A DNA stretch of 64,000 bases from an uncultured Collinsella sp. (GCA_958450865.1 CAUDNY010000002.1:1-64000), one strand, 5' to 3'; positions 16,708 to 25,574 are shown, counted from the stretch's first letter. Translations and numbers: made by a program. Notes: generated by a model not told the origin, from the letters alone.

Positions 16708-17589
16708 CTAGCGGCAAAGCTCCTTGATGCGCGCAACGGCGCGTTCGATGTGTTCTTGCGGGGTGGAGGCTCCGGCGGTGATGCCGATGTGGCGCGCGTC
16801 GGCAAACCATTCGGCCTCGAGCTCGGAAGCTTCCTCGATGTGATGCGTGTGCTCGCAGGCATCGGCACAAATCTGCGCCAGGCGACGCGTGTTGCCCGAA
16901 TTTTTGCCGCCCACGACGACCATGCAATCACAGCGGTTGGCGAGGGCTGCAGCTGCCTGCTGGCGCTCGCTCGTGGCGGCGCAGATGGTGTTGATCACGC
17001 GCAGTTCCTGCACGCGCGGGGTGATGGAGGCCACAACCTCGGCCAGGTTCTGCGCAGTCTGGGTGGTCTGCACAACCAGACCCACCTTGCCCTTGAGTGG
17101 CAGCGCGTCCGCATCGGCAGCACAACTCACGACTTGAGCGTCATCGCCAGCGTGGCCCAGAATGCCCTCGACCTCGGGGTGGCCCGGCTCGCCCACGACG
17201 ATTACGCGGTAGCCCTCGCGCATCAGGCGCTCGGCCGCCACGTGGACCTTCTTCACGTAGGGGCAGGTGGCATCGACCACGGTAAGGCCACGCTCGCGAG
17301 CGGCTTCGATCACCTGCGGCACCACGCCGTGCGCGCGGATGATCACGGTGCCCGTCGCGGCGTCGTCCAAGGTGTCTGCCAGACCAACGCCTGCCTCGGC
17401 AAGCTCGCGCACCACGATGGGGTTATGAATGAGCGGACCCAGCGTGTGGACCTGAGTGCTCTCCCCCGCCTGCGGCGCGGCGGCCAGTGCCATGTCGAGC
17501 GCGCGCTGAACGCCGTAGCAGGTGCCGGCATGCGCGGCGATCTCGATGGTGGATACGACCTCCTCAGCGGCGGCCGCAGCGGTATTCAT
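16708..17589 (-). CDS. ispH: 4-hydroxy-3-methylbut-2-enyl diphosphate reductase
   Basis: IspH catalyses the last step of the MEP isoprenoid pathway using a [4Fe-4S] cluster. The three cluster cysteines are seen in AGTCYGVQRAL, VDATCPYVKKVH and NTICAATSERQ; RAHGVVP, GEPGHPEV, QTTQT and GGKNSGNTRRLA complete the family pattern. About 293 residues is normal. The start is uncertain: ATG 17589 has GGTGAG six bases before it, ATG 17604 (MGENVMN) lies just after the plsC stop, and 17634 would overlap plsC. It is coupled to the DUF512 gene downstream. Confidence 0.94.
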   Translation of the reverse strand: MNTAAAAAEEVVSTIEIAAHAGTCYGVQRALDMALAAAPQAGESTQVHTLGPLIHNPIVVRELAEAGVGLADTLDDAATGTVIIRAHGVVPQVIEAARERGLTVVDATCPYVKKVHVAAERLMREGYRVIVVGEPGHPEVEGILGHAGDDAQVVSCAADADALPLKGKVGLVVQTTQTAQNLAEVVASITPRVQELRVINTICAATSERQQAAAALANRCDCMVVVGGKNSGNTRRLAQICADACEHTHHIEEASELEAEWFADARHIGITAGASTPQEHIERAVARIKELCR

Positions 17590-17606
17590 GACGTTCTCAC
17601 CCATGG

Positions 17607-18335
17607 CTAGAACCTGCCTGGGTGCTCGGCGCACAGGTCGTCACGCATGGCGTATACGCGGCTCATGGCCTCGGACTCAAACCATGCCAGGCGCTCCTTA
17701 CGCTTGAGCTCGGCCGGAGCATCGGATAGCGAGATGGCCTTGCCGGCGCGGATCCAGCACTTCTTGGGGCGCATGAGCCTTTTGCCCTTAGGCGTAATGT
17801 CGGACCAGCCACAAATGGCGAGCGGGTTGACCGGCGCCTTGCCCATCTGGGCGATGAGCGCAAAGCCGCCGTGGACCTCGGGCTTGATCTCGCGCGAGCG
17901 GATGCGCGTGCCCTCGGGGAAGATCAGGACGTCCTCGCCGCGCTGCAGCGCATGCTGGGCGGCGCGCAGGCACTTCATGTCGGCGGTGCCACGCTCGACG
18001 GGGATGCCGCCAACGCGGCTAAAGGCCCAGCGTATGATCTTGCTCTTGGCGAACTCGGACTTAAAGATGGGGCGGATGCGGCGACCGCCAAAGAACAGCG
18101 CCGTCTCCACGGCCAAGAGTTCGGCCATCGAGGTGTGGTTGCAGATGACTACGCTACCGCGGCCTTCCTGGCGCTCAAACAGCAGGTCGGCGTCCTCGAC
18201 CTTCCAGCGCCACATGAGCTTGGAGAAGACCCACAGGATGCCCATGACTACGGCGACAGTTCCGCGGATGAGCGTCGGGAACTCAGCGTAGGGGGCGTTG
18301 TAGTAATCCTCTGGCGTCTGTTTAAACAGGCGCAT
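17607..18335 (-). CDS. 1-acyl-glycerol-3-phosphate acyltransferase-like
   Basis: A 242-residue PlsC-type acyltransferase, probably adding the second acyl chain to lysophosphatidate at the membrane. One N-terminal hydrophobic stretch (TVAVVMGILWVFSKLM) precedes motif I. The catalytic motif reads NHTSMAEL, that is His-x4-Glu instead of the usual His-x4-Asp. Motif II GGIPVERG and motif III FPEGTRIRS are normal. It follows cmk with a 3-base gap and precedes ispH. The Glu variant suggests a subfamily with a different acyl acceptor; this is inference. Confidence 0.85.
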   Translation of the reverse strand: MRLFKQTPEDYYNAPYAEFPTLIRGTVAVVMGILWVFSKLMWRWKVEDADLLFERQEGRGSVVICNHTSMAELLAVETALFFGGRRIRPIFKSEFAKSKIIRWAFSRVGGIPVERGTADMKCLRAAQHALQRGEDVLIFPEGTRIRSREIKPEVHGGFALIAQMGKAPVNPLAICGWSDITPKGKRLMRPKKCWIRAGKAISLSDAPAELKRKERLAWFESEAMSRVYAMRDDLCAEHPGRF

Positions 18336-18338
18336 GGG

Positions 18339-19025
18339 CTACCTCCTTTGGTTGATGAGGTCCTCGATAATGCGTACGACCTCGTCGATGGTGTGGGCGG
18401 TGGAGTCGACGTGCACGGCGTCCTCGGCGGGCACGAGCGGTGCGACCTCGCGGCTGCTGTCGAGTTTATCGCGCTGCTTGAGGGCGTCGAGGGTCTCGTC
18501 GACCTCGGCCTCGAGCTGCTCTGCGCTGAGCGGTTGGGCGTCGTTTTGGTGGCGCTGCAGCACGCGGCGGCGGGCGCGCTCACGCGCGTCGGCGGTCAGG
18601 AACACCTTGACCTGCGCGTTGGGGAATACAACGGTGCCGATGTCGCGACCCTCGGCGACGATGTCGCGGTCTTCGGCGGCGCGGCGCTGGTGGATGAGCA
18701 TGGCGGCGCGTACGCCCGGGTAGGCCGAGACCTTGGACACGTTGGCATCGACCTGCGGGGTGCGAATGGCGGCCGAAGCGTCCTGGCCGTCAATGGTCAG
18801 GCGCGTGTCCTCGCCGGTGCCGTTGGTAAAGCGAATCTCGATCTGCTCGGCGAGGGCGTCGATGGCCGCCTCGTCGTCCAGGTCGATGCCGCGGTCGAGC
18901 GCGGCGAACGTGACGGCGCGATACATGGCGCCCGTGTCGAGCTTGTTAAAGCCCAGCTGGCGGGCGATCTCCTTGGCGATGGTGGATTTGCCGGAACCGG
19001 CGGGGCCGTCGATGGCGACGATCAT
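18339..19025 (-). CDS. cmk: Cytidylate kinase
   Basis: This 228-residue kinase phosphorylates CMP and dCMP. It shows the P loop DGPAGSGKST, LDTGAMYRA, the CMP-binding region VEGRDIGTVVFP, and a lid RRAAEDRD/RARRRV. The ATG at 19025 is preceded by AAGGAAG and gives the family's normal length; the open frame upstream is non-coding. It is followed directly by the PlsC-like gene, an arrangement common in Actinobacteria and Firmicutes. Confidence 0.96.
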   Translation of the reverse strand: MIVAIDGPAGSGKSTIAKEIARQLGFNKLDTGAMYRAVTFAALDRGIDLDDEAAIDALAEQIEIRFTNGTGEDTRLTIDGQDASAAIRTPQVDANVSKVSAYPGVRAAMLIHQRRAAEDRDIVAEGRDIGTVVFPNAQVKVFLTADARERARRRVLQRHQNDAQPLSAEQLEAEVDETLDALKQRDKLDSSREVAPLVPAEDAVHVDSTAHTIDEVVRIIEDLINQRR

Positions 19026-19093
19026 GCAGTGCTTCCTTTCGATGGTTGACGTGCTGGTATGGTTCGCGGGCGCTGTATTGGTTGGCGGTCTGC

Positions 19094-20053
19094 CTAGCCG
19101 GTGTAACGCTCGCGGTAGGTATTGCGCTTGGGTGCGGAGCCGTGGCTGCCGTGGTGACGCGTGCGGGTCGCGGCGTTGGTCGCCGCCGCGCCGGCGCGCT
19201 TGCCGACGGCCTGCTTGGGCGGGATGCCGCCGGCCTTGAGGATCTGCACCTCGCGGTCGGTGAGCTCGCGCCACGAGCCCTTGGCCACGCCCTCGAGCTC
19301 AAGGCCGGCAAAGTTGCAGCGATGCAGACGGATTACCGGATGGTGAATCTTGCTCAGCATGCGCTTGACCTGGTTCTTGCGGCCTTCGCGGATGATGACC
19401 TCCACGGCGGTGGTGCCTGGCTTTACGCCTTGCGGAGCCACGGCCTCGGCCTCGCGCGCGTTAATGACGCGGCAGATCGCCGGCTGACACAGGCCGTCGT
19501 CGAGCTCGATGCCACGACGGAGTGGTTCCAAGTCGCGATCGGTCAGGTGGCCGTCCACCAGCGCCTGATAGGTCTTGTAGACGTGCTTGCTGGGGTGCAG
19601 CAGGTCTTGCGACAGGTCGCCGTCGGTGGTAAAGAGCAAAAGCCCCGTGGTGTCGCGGTCCAGGCGACCCACCGGAAAGAGCCCCGGAAACCGATCGCGC
19701 GGGACCAGATTAGCCACGCAAGGGCGCTCCTGCGGGTCACTCATGGTGGTGAGGTAGCCGGTCGGCTTGTAGAGCATCAGGTACACGGCGCCCTGGTTGA
19801 GCTTGACGGGCATGCCGTCGACCTCGATATGGTCGCGGTCGACGTCGACCTTGGTGCCCAGTTCGGTCGCGACCTGGCCGTTGACGGTCACGCGGCCGGC
19901 GGTCATCAGGTCTTCCGACCCGCGGCGGCTCGCCACGCCCGCGCGCGCTAAAAAGCGCTGCAGGCGCATGGTGTGCGGATAGACGGGCTGGGCGTCGGTT
20001 GCGGGTACTGCGCCCACGACGCGCGTCTCCCCTACTTCGTTAGTCCTCGTCAT
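19094..20053 (-). CDS. rluB: 23S rRNA pseudouridine synthase (RluB type)
   Basis: A 319-residue RsuA/RluB-family enzyme that isomerises uridine in rRNA. An S4 RNA-binding domain near the N-terminus (MRLQRFLARAGVASRRGSEDLM) is followed by the catalytic Asp motif GRLDRDTTGLLLFT and KTYQALVDG. The C-terminal tail is basic and low in complexity, as often in actinobacterial members. GGAGG at 5-6 bases before ATG 20053 supports that start, which overlaps scpB by 14 bases. Whether it is RluB or RsuA by target cannot be proven; the scpA-scpB neighbours favour RluB. Confidence 0.92.
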   Translation of the reverse strand: MTRTNEVGETRVVGAVPATDAQPVYPHTMRLQRFLARAGVASRRGSEDLMTAGRVTVNGQVATELGTKVDVDRDHIEVDGMPVKLNQGAVYLMLYKPTGYLTTMSDPQERPCVANLVPRDRFPGLFPVGRLDRDTTGLLLFTTDGDLSQDLLHPSKHVYKTYQALVDGHLTDRDLEPLRRGIELDDGLCQPAICRVINAREAEAVAPQGVKPGTTAVEVIIREGRKNQVKRMLSKIHHPVIRLHRCNFAGLELEGVAKGSWRELTDREVQILKAGGIPPKQAVGKRAGAAATNAATRTRHHGSHGSAPKRNTYRERYTG

Positions 20054-20768
20054 GCAAATCCTCCGAGGTCTCGTCGACGACCATGGTCTCCAAGTCCTCG
20101 ACTGACTCAACATCTTCAACATCGGTATCGAGCAGTTCGCGCTCTTCGTCCAGGTCCTCGGCCTGCTCCTCGAGCGTGGACTGAATGCTGCGGCCGCTCA
20201 GGCGCTCGCGGATAAACTGACGCGACTGCTCGTCGGGGGCAAACTGCTCCAGGTCGGGCAGGTCGCGGGTGGATCGCAGACCGAACTTTTCCAAGAATGC
20301 GTTGGTCGTGCCGTAAATGATGGCCTGACCGCGCTGGGGGTCACGACCGAGCTCGCGCACCAGGCCCTTGTCCACGAGCGACGCGATGACGCCGTCGGAA
20401 TTGACGCCGCGGATGCCCTTGACCACCTCGCGCGTTACGGGCTGGTGGTATGCGATCACGGCCAAGGTCTCGAGCGCCGCCTGCGACAGTTTTTGCGTGT
20501 CCCAGCTCAGCACGTAGGCCTCGACCACGTCGTGATAGGCGGGATGCGTAAACAGGCGCCAGCCGCCGGCGACCTCGCGCAGCTGAAAGCCGCGGTTGGC
20601 CTCCTCGTACTCAACCTTGAGCTCGGCGAGCAGCGACGCGCATTCGCCCGGGGCGATATCCAGCGCACCTGCCAGCGCGGGTGCGCTCACCGGGTCGCTC
20701 GACACCAGCAACAGCGCCTCGAGGGCGCCTTTGAGGCTGTTTGCCTCCAGCGTGGAAAGGGTTGACAT
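20040..20768 (-). CDS. scpB: Segregation and condensation protein B
   Basis: ScpB (242 residues) is the dimeric winged-helix kleisin partner of the SMC-ScpA complex, which condenses and segregates chromosomes. The tandem winged-helix part is seen in LSQAALETLAVIAYHQPVTR.V and RGVNSDGVIASLVDKGLVRE, with the typical GRPIxYGTT-like RGQAIIYGTTNAFLEKFGL. An acidic C-terminal tail (many Glu and Asp) is longer than in Bacillus. It lies between scpA (11 bases) and rluB (overlap). Confidence 0.95.
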   Translation of the reverse strand: MSTLSTLEANSLKGALEALLLVSSDPVSAPALAGALDIAPGECASLLAELKVEYEEANRGFQLREVAGGWRLFTHPAYHDVVEAYVLSWDTQKLSQAALETLAVIAYHQPVTREVVKGIRGVNSDGVIASLVDKGLVRELGRDPQRGQAIIYGTTNAFLEKFGLRSTRDLPDLEQFAPDEQSRQFIRERLSGRSIQSTLEEQAEDLDEERELLDTDVEDVESVEDLETMVVDETSEDLHDED

Positions 20769-20779
20769 GGTTGCGGCTC

Positions 20780-21592
20780 CTATTCGGTGAGATCGGGGCC
20801 CTCGCCGGGCACGTATGCCTCGGCGCCCTCGACTCGGTTGATGCAGATGGTTCCGAAGATCTCGTCCTGGCTCAGCGTGAGCGAGCCGCGCTTGGCTAGC
20901 TCGAGCATTGCTAGGAAGGTAACGACGAGCTGCTCGGTGGTGGCGTCGCCGTCCAACAGCTCGCGGAAGGTGCAGGTTTGGTGCGTCATGGTAAAGCGGT
21001 CGACTGAGGCCACGGTCAGGTCGAGCGGCACGCGATGCGGTGCCACGTGCTCGGCCTCCAGCAAGAAGGTCTGTCGCTTGCCGTCCAGGTCGGCACAGAT
21101 GACGGCCAGACCGCGCAGGGTGATGCCGGCCAGGTAGTCGGGCATGAGCCCCAGGAACTCGGGGTCGGGGCCGGCCACACGCGGGTGCATGCGGCTTTCG
21201 GCCTGCATGCGGGCACCGAGGGCCGCAGCCGCGCCTTTAAACTGCTTGTAGGCAATCAGGCGCTGGATCAGGACCTCGCGCAGGGCGTCGCCGTCGAGCG
21301 TGCTGAGCTCCTCGAGGTCTTCGTCGAACTCGTCATCGTCGTCATCGACTTTGCGCGGGGCCTCCTGCGGTACCAGAGAGGCGGCCTTGATGTCCAAAAG
21401 GGTTGCCGCGACCAGCAAAAAGTCGCTCGCCACGTCCAGGTCCAGCGCCTCGATGCGCTCGGCCTCGGCAAGGTACTGCTCGGCCACCTCGCTGATGGAG
21501 ATGGCGCCGATATCTACTTTTTGGCGGGTTACCAGCTGCAGCAGCAGGTCGAACGGTCCGCTGTAGACCTGCGTCGACACGCGATACGACAT
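20780..21592 (-). CDS. scpA: Segregation and condensation protein A
   Basis: A 270-residue kleisin that bridges the SMC heads. The family's N-terminal pattern YSGPFDLLLQLVTRQKVDIGAI-like helix-turn-helix is clear, followed by LAEAERIEALDLDVASDFLLVAATLLDIKA. The acidic linker (DDDDEFDEDLEEL) and the C-terminal winged helix (TEQLVVTFLAMLELAKRGSL, QDEIFGTI) follow. AGGAGG lies well placed before the ATG. It is translated together with scpB. Confidence 0.96.
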   Translation of the reverse strand: MSYRVSTQVYSGPFDLLLQLVTRQKVDIGAISISEVAEQYLAEAERIEALDLDVASDFLLVAATLLDIKAASLVPQEAPRKVDDDDDEFDEDLEELSTLDGDALREVLIQRLIAYKQFKGAAAALGARMQAESRMHPRVAGPDPEFLGLMPDYLAGITLRGLAVICADLDGKRQTFLLEAEHVAPHRVPLDLTVASVDRFTMTHQTCTFRELLDGDATTEQLVVTFLAMLELAKRGSLTLSQDEIFGTICINRVEGAEAYVPGEGPDLTE

Positions 21593-21676
21593 CTTCGACC
21601 TCCTTTGACGGCGCCTTCGCGGCGCGGTTTGGGTGCATGTTGCGACCGTTTTGCGCGGTCGACCTGTAAGTTTACC

Positions 21677-22360
21677 TTAGATGCCGGCGATTGCGAAGTT
21701 GAGCAGCCACTCGGCCAGCGGATACACGGTAACGTCGAAATAGCGGCCGATCACATCAATGCCAGTCCACATGGGCAGCAGATACAGCACGATGATGAGG
21801 CTTGGCATGGCGTATTGCTGCAGGTGGTAGTAGTTGTTGAGCGCCTTGCCTTTGAGGAACGGCACGATGATCGACGAGCCATCGAGCGGCGGGATCGGGA
21901 TGAGGTTGAAGAATGCGAGTGACAGGTTAACCACGATAAACGTGGCGCCGAAGTTCATGATCTGTGACGCCAGGGCAAAGGAGATGCCGGTGTAGAGGTT
22001 GCCGTACGCCACGTGCATGAGTGCCGCGGCAAGGCACGCGAGTGCGATGTTCGACGCGGGGCCGGCCGCGCTCACCAGGACCTCGTCGCGCTTGGGGTGC
22101 TTGAGGTTGTTGAGGTAGACGGGCACGGGTTTGGCGAAGGCGAACACCGGGCCGCCGGCCGCGAGCATGAGCAGCGGCAGGATGATGGTGCCAAACGGGT
22201 CGATATGGTTAAGCGGGTTGAGTGACACGCGGCCGCGCGAACGGGCCGTCTTGTCGCCGAGCGCCCAGGCCGCGGCGGCGTGTGCGCTCTCGTGGATCAC
22301 GATGCCCACGATGACGGCGACGGCGCTGGCGAGCAGGTTCATGAGGTAGCTGCTGGACAT
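21677..22360 (-). CDS. Site-2 protease family (M50) membrane protein
   Basis: A 227-residue membrane metalloprotease of the M50/SREBP family. The zinc site HESAH (HExxH) lies in the first or second span, the third ligand is probably in FNLIPIPPLDGSS, and GPASNIALA is also typical. About five to six hydrophobic spans are present. Such short members lack PDZ domains; substrates are unknown, though neighbours of scpA often include this gene in Actinobacteria and Firmicutes. The SD precedes ATG 22360, 9 bases after the small membrane gene's stop. Confidence 0.9.
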   Translation of the reverse strand: MSSSYLMNLLASAVAVIVGIVIHESAHAAAAWALGDKTARSRGRVSLNPLNHIDPFGTIILPLLMLAAGGPVFAFAKPVPVYLNNLKHPKRDEVLVSAAGPASNIALACLAAALMHVAYGNLYTGISFALASQIMNFGATFIVVNLSLAFFNLIPIPPLDGSSIIVPFLKGKALNNYYHLQQYAMPSLIIVLYLLPMWTGIDVIGRYFDVTVYPLAEWLLNFAIAGI

Positions 22361-22369
22361 AGCGCTCTC

Positions 22370-22666
22370 CTAGCGGACGCGGCGCGAGGCGCGCGTGAGC
22401 AGGTAGTCGATCACAAACAGGATCACGGCGACGATGGCGTAATCCAGGCGGAACACGCCGCCAAAGGGCGACGTGATGACGCCATAGCCGGCGATGGCGC
22501 TCGGCAGTGCGCGCGAAAGCTCAACGACAAAGCCTACGATCTGCAGCTTGGCGGTGAGGCCGCTAAAACACAGCAGCACGGTCATCGCGCTCATAAAGAT
22601 GCCGCAGATGCGACAGGCGATGGCGATGATGCTCATCGCCACGGCAGCGGCCTTACGAGAGTTCAC
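22370..22666 (-). CDS. Small membrane protein after ABC-F
   Basis: A 98-residue protein with three hydrophobic spans (about residues 8-35, 38-60 and 72-90) and a basic end (RASRRVR). I do not recognise the family. The GTG at 22666 is preceded by GAGGAG at 7 bases and overlaps the ABC-F stop by 14 bases, so translation is coupled. The longer frame reaching 22786 is inside the ABC-F gene and is not used. It sits between ABC-F and the M50 protease in the core operon. Confidence 0.6.
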   Translation of the reverse strand: MNSRKAAAVAMSIIAIACRICGIFMSAMTVLLCFSGLTAKLQIVGFVVELSRALPSAIAGYGVITSPFGGVFRLDYAIVAVILFVIDYLLTRASRRVR

Positions 22667-24686
22667 GCGCGGTCTCCTCTTCGATCTGGGTGGAAAGCTC
22701 CAGCCATTCGTCCTCGAGCTTGGGCAGCTCTTGCTTAAGGCCGTTATATTCCCCCAGCGCGGCGTTGAACTTGTCCTGATCGGCATAAAGCTCTTCGCTG
22801 GCCATCAATTCCATAAGCTCGTCATAGCGGGCGCGTTTTTTGTCGAGCTCAGCCTCGATCTTCTTGAGCTGGTTGCGCACGCCCTTGAGCTTTTTGTTGA
22901 GCGCAGCGCGGGCCTGGGCCTCGGCGCGCTTTTGCTCCTTGGTCTTTTTGCCCTCGGCAGGCTTGGAAGCAGCGGCGGGCGTATCGGGCTGGGCTGCGGT
23001 GACCTTAGCGGACTTGGTCGCGGCCGGCGTACTCTCCCCTGCTGCTTCGACGGCGGCGCGGGCTGCGAGGTCCTCGCGCTTGTAGAGGTAGTAGTCGTAG
23101 TCGCCGTCGTAGACCGTGACCTTACCATCGCGGATGTCGATGATGCGGTTGGCCACGGCGCGTACCAGGTGCTCGTCGTGGCTGATCAGCACAATGGTAC
23201 CGGGGAAGTTTTGCAGGGCGTTCTCGAGCATGTCCACCGAGTCGATGTCCAGGTGGTTGGTGGGCTCGTCCAGGCACAGGAGCGCCTCGGGGGCCACGAG
23301 CATCTTGGCGAGCGCTAGCCGCGCCTTTTCGCCACCGGAGAGGACGCGGACCTGCTTCTCGATGGAGTCGTTGTCGCTAAACAGGAAGGCGCCCAGCAGG
23401 CTACGCTGTTGCGGCACGGTCCACTTGGGTGTGACGGTGTCGATCTCTTGCAGGACGGTGTTGGACTCGGTCATGCCTTCGAGCGCGTGCTGGGCATAGT
23501 AGGCGACGCCGACGTTGGTTCCCAGGTCGCGGGTGCCGGTGGTGGGCGGCTCCAGGCCGGCGAGGATCTTCATGAGGGTGGACTTGCCGGCGCCGTTAGG
23601 GCCGACGAGTGCCACATGCTCGCCGCGGTAGAGTTTGAGGTCGATGTCGCTGTAGATGTGCTTGTTGCCGTAGGACTTGGAGACGCCTTCCAAGCCCACG
23701 ACCATGTCGCCGGAGCGCGGTGGGTCGGGGAACTTAAAGTCGATGTGCTTGTGACCCTCGGGCAGGATGACAAGCTCCTTTTTGATCTGCTCGATCTTGC
23801 GGATGCGCTCTTGGGCCTGGGCGGCCTTGGTGGGCTTGTAGCGGAACTTGTCAACGAAGACCTGCATGTGGGCGATGTCGCGCTCCTGGGCGGCGCGCTT
23901 GGCACGCATCTGCTCCAGGTTGTCCTCGCGCTGCTTGAGGTAGCTACTGTAGTTGCCGGTGTAGGTGGTCACGCGGCGGTTTTCGAGAGCGGCGACATGG
24001 TCGACGCAGGCGTCCATGAAGGCGCGGTCGTGGCTGACGATGAGGACGGCGCCGTCGTAGTTGGCGATAAAGCCGCGCAGCCATTGGACGCTCTCGAGGT
24101 CCAGGTGGTTGGTGGGCTCGTCCAGAAGCAGCAGGTCGGGGTGGCGCAGGAAGAGCTTGGCAAGCGCGATGCGCATCTGCCAGCCGCCAGAGAACTCGGA
24201 GCACGGGCGCTCAAAGTCGGTGACCTTAAAGCCCAGGCCGGACAGGATTTTGCGCGCGTTGCTCTCGAGCTCGTAGCCACCCAGGTGCTCAAAGCGGTCC
24301 TGGACCTGGCCGTACTCGTTAAGGAGCGCATCGACGTCTTTGCCCTGTTCGGAGAGCTCGGTGATCTGAGCCTGCAGCTCGTTGGCGCGCTCGCCCATGC
24401 GGCGGATTTCCTTGGCAGCGGCCATGACCTCGGCGAGGATGGTGGTGTCCTTGTGCTCGAGGTTGGTTTCCTGCTCTAGGTAGCCTACCTGGCAGTCCTT
24501 GGCGTACTGGACCTGGCCGGCGTCGGGGCTGTCGATGCCCATGATGATTTTGAGCATGGTGGTTTTGCCGGCTCCGTTGGGGCCCACGAGCGCGAAGCGC
24601 TCGCCGGGGTTGATCTGGAAGGACGCGCCGCTAAAGAGGACGCGCGCGCCGAAGCTTTTTTCGATCTTGTCGACCAGGAGGATCAT
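22653..24686 (-). CDS. ABC-F family ATPase
   Basis: A 677-residue soluble protein with two ABC ATPase domains and no membrane spans, the ABC-F type that binds the ribosomal E site and affects translation. Domain 1 has GPNGAGKTTM, SGGWQMR and LLLLDEPTNHLD; domain 2 has GPNGAGKSTL, LSGGEKAR and LCLDEPTNHLD. The interdomain linker (LKQREDNLEQMRAKRAAQ) is basic and helical. A C-terminal extension with an Ala-Pro-Thr-rich stretch and coiled coil resembles Uup-type proteins. No antibiotic-resistance feature is apparent, so a housekeeping role is likely. Confidence 0.93.
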   Translation of the reverse strand: MILLVDKIEKSFGARVLFSGASFQINPGERFALVGPNGAGKTTMLKIIMGIDSPDAGQVQYAKDCQVGYLEQETNLEHKDTTILAEVMAAAKEIRRMGERANELQAQITELSEQGKDVDALLNEYGQVQDRFEHLGGYELESNARKILSGLGFKVTDFERPCSEFSGGWQMRIALAKLFLRHPDLLLLDEPTNHLDLESVQWLRGFIANYDGAVLIVSHDRAFMDACVDHVAALENRRVTTYTGNYSSYLKQREDNLEQMRAKRAAQERDIAHMQVFVDKFRYKPTKAAQAQERIRKIEQIKKELVILPEGHKHIDFKFPDPPRSGDMVVGLEGVSKSYGNKHIYSDIDLKLYRGEHVALVGPNGAGKSTLMKILAGLEPPTTGTRDLGTNVGVAYYAQHALEGMTESNTVLQEIDTVTPKWTVPQQRSLLGAFLFSDNDSIEKQVRVLSGGEKARLALAKMLVAPEALLCLDEPTNHLDIDSVDMLENALQNFPGTIVLISHDEHLVRAVANRIIDIRDGKVTVYDGDYDYYLYKREDLAARAAVEAAGESTPAATKSAKVTAAQPDTPAAASKPAEGKKTKEQKRAEAQARAALNKKLKGVRNQLKKIEAELDKKRARYDELMELMASEELYADQDKFNAALGEYNGLKQELPKLEDEWLELSTQIEEETARELS

Positions 24687-24722
24687 GCTGCCGCCTTTGA
24701 CCTTGTGTGCCTATATGAAAAA

Positions 24723-24746
24723 AGGCCCCAACTTGCGTTGGAGCCT
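24723..24746 (-). terminator. Terminator of tRNA-Ala copy 1
   Basis: AGGCCCCAAC pairs with GTTGGAGCCT around a GCAA-type loop, followed on the minus strand by six T. It is repeated almost exactly after the second tRNA-Ala. Confidence 0.8.
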
Positions 24747-24761
24747 CATTCAATGCTCGGG

Positions 24762-24834
24762 TGGAGACGAGGGGGATCGAACCCCTGACCTCTTGACTGC
24801 CAGTCAAGCGCTCTCCCAGCTGAGCTACGCCCCC
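24762..24834 (-). tRNA. tRNA-Ala(GGC), copy 1
   Basis: A cloverleaf with acceptor GGGGGCG/CGTCTCC, D arm GCTCAGCTGGGAGAGC, anticodon loop CTGGCAG (anticodon GGC) and T loop TTCGATC. The 3' CCA is not encoded (ACCC follows). A second, almost identical gene lies 984 bases on. Confidence 0.95.
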
Positions 24835-24910
24835 GTGCGAAGAAGTACTATACGGGAACTCGGACGGCGATGCAAGGACAATTTTGGAAAAACTTTCCGG
24901 GGGCGCCGTC

Positions 24911-24946
24911 GCGCCCCCGCGGGGCCGGGCCAGCCCGCGGGGGCGC
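24911..24946. repeat. GC-rich 13-bp hairpin
   Basis: GCGCCCCCGCGGG pairs perfectly with its complement around a ten-base loop. A comparable palindrome sits at the same relative place after the second tRNA-Ala. Confidence 0.6.
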
Positions 24947-25087
24947 CCGACCCCCGCACGGCCCGTACGCCGGCCGAATTGGCGCGCGGAACGTGACCCT
25001 CCCCGCGCAACCGGATTTCCTATGCGTCGCCAGTCCCATTATCGGGTCCGATTGCGAACCGTCCCTCATCTGCGCCTCAGAACTATG

Positions 25088-25239
25088 CCGGTTTACTACG
25101 ATGAATCAGGAATGTTCGACCACGCACGCCTTTTCGTGTAACCGTCGGGCTTTCTACCTGCGGTTTTGCAAACGGAGAACACGCGGTGCTCGGGGGTCGC
25201 CGATCCGTCGTAGTAAACCAGCATGGTTTTGAAATGGCA
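25088..25239. repeat. 152-bp element with inverted ends, copy A
   Basis: It begins CCGGTTTACTACG and near its end carries CGTAGTAAACC, its inverted complement, then TGGTTTTGAAATGGCA. A homologous, diverged copy lies at 26133-26284. The shared interior includes TCTACCTGCGGTTTT. No protein is encoded, so it resembles a miniature non-autonomous element or a structured-RNA repeat. Confidence 0.65.
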
Positions 25240-25459
25240 TCAGGTTGAATTCACGCAGAAATGTTTTGGAGCCCTGAATTTAAGGCCTTAACTTTTTATA
25301 AAACACTTTTTATCTGCGGCGGGCCTAGATTAGCTGTTGTTTAGCATCGAACTTGATCTTGCGTTGTGCGACTTGCTCGTGCATGGTAGTATTTCACGAC
25401 GTGAAGCGAAGAAATTAGGCCTGAGTTGCCTTTGCTAGAATTGCATTCACCGTTCATAA

Positions 25460-25535
25460 GGGCTCTTGGCGCAACGGTTAGCGCAGGGGACTCATAATCC
25501 CTGGGTTCTGGGTTCGAATCCCGGAGGGCCCACCA
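25460..25535 (+). tRNA. tRNA with CAT anticodon (Ile2 or Met)
   Basis: This is a complete cloverleaf with encoded CCA: acceptor GGGCTCT/AGGGCCC, anticodon loop CTCATAA and T loop TTCGAAT. The anticodon-stem context GGGACTCATAATCCC and the acceptor stem resemble tRNA-Ile2 genes, whose C34 becomes lysidine, more than elongator tRNA-Met. Identity cannot be settled by eye. Confidence 0.9.
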
Positions 25536-25547
25536 GAGTATTTCGAA

Positions 25548-25574
25548 GCCGGGCATTACGCCCGGCCTCTTTGT
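25548..25574 (+). terminator. Terminator after the CAT tRNA
   Basis: GCCGGGC pairs with GCCCGGC around ATTAC and is followed by CTCTTTGTT. Confidence 0.7.

Noticed and set aside
24848..25141. Overlapping proline- and arginine-rich frames after tRNA-Ala copy 1
   Set aside because: They read through a GC-rich hairpin and the 152-bp element; no start signals and no counterpart in the second unit.
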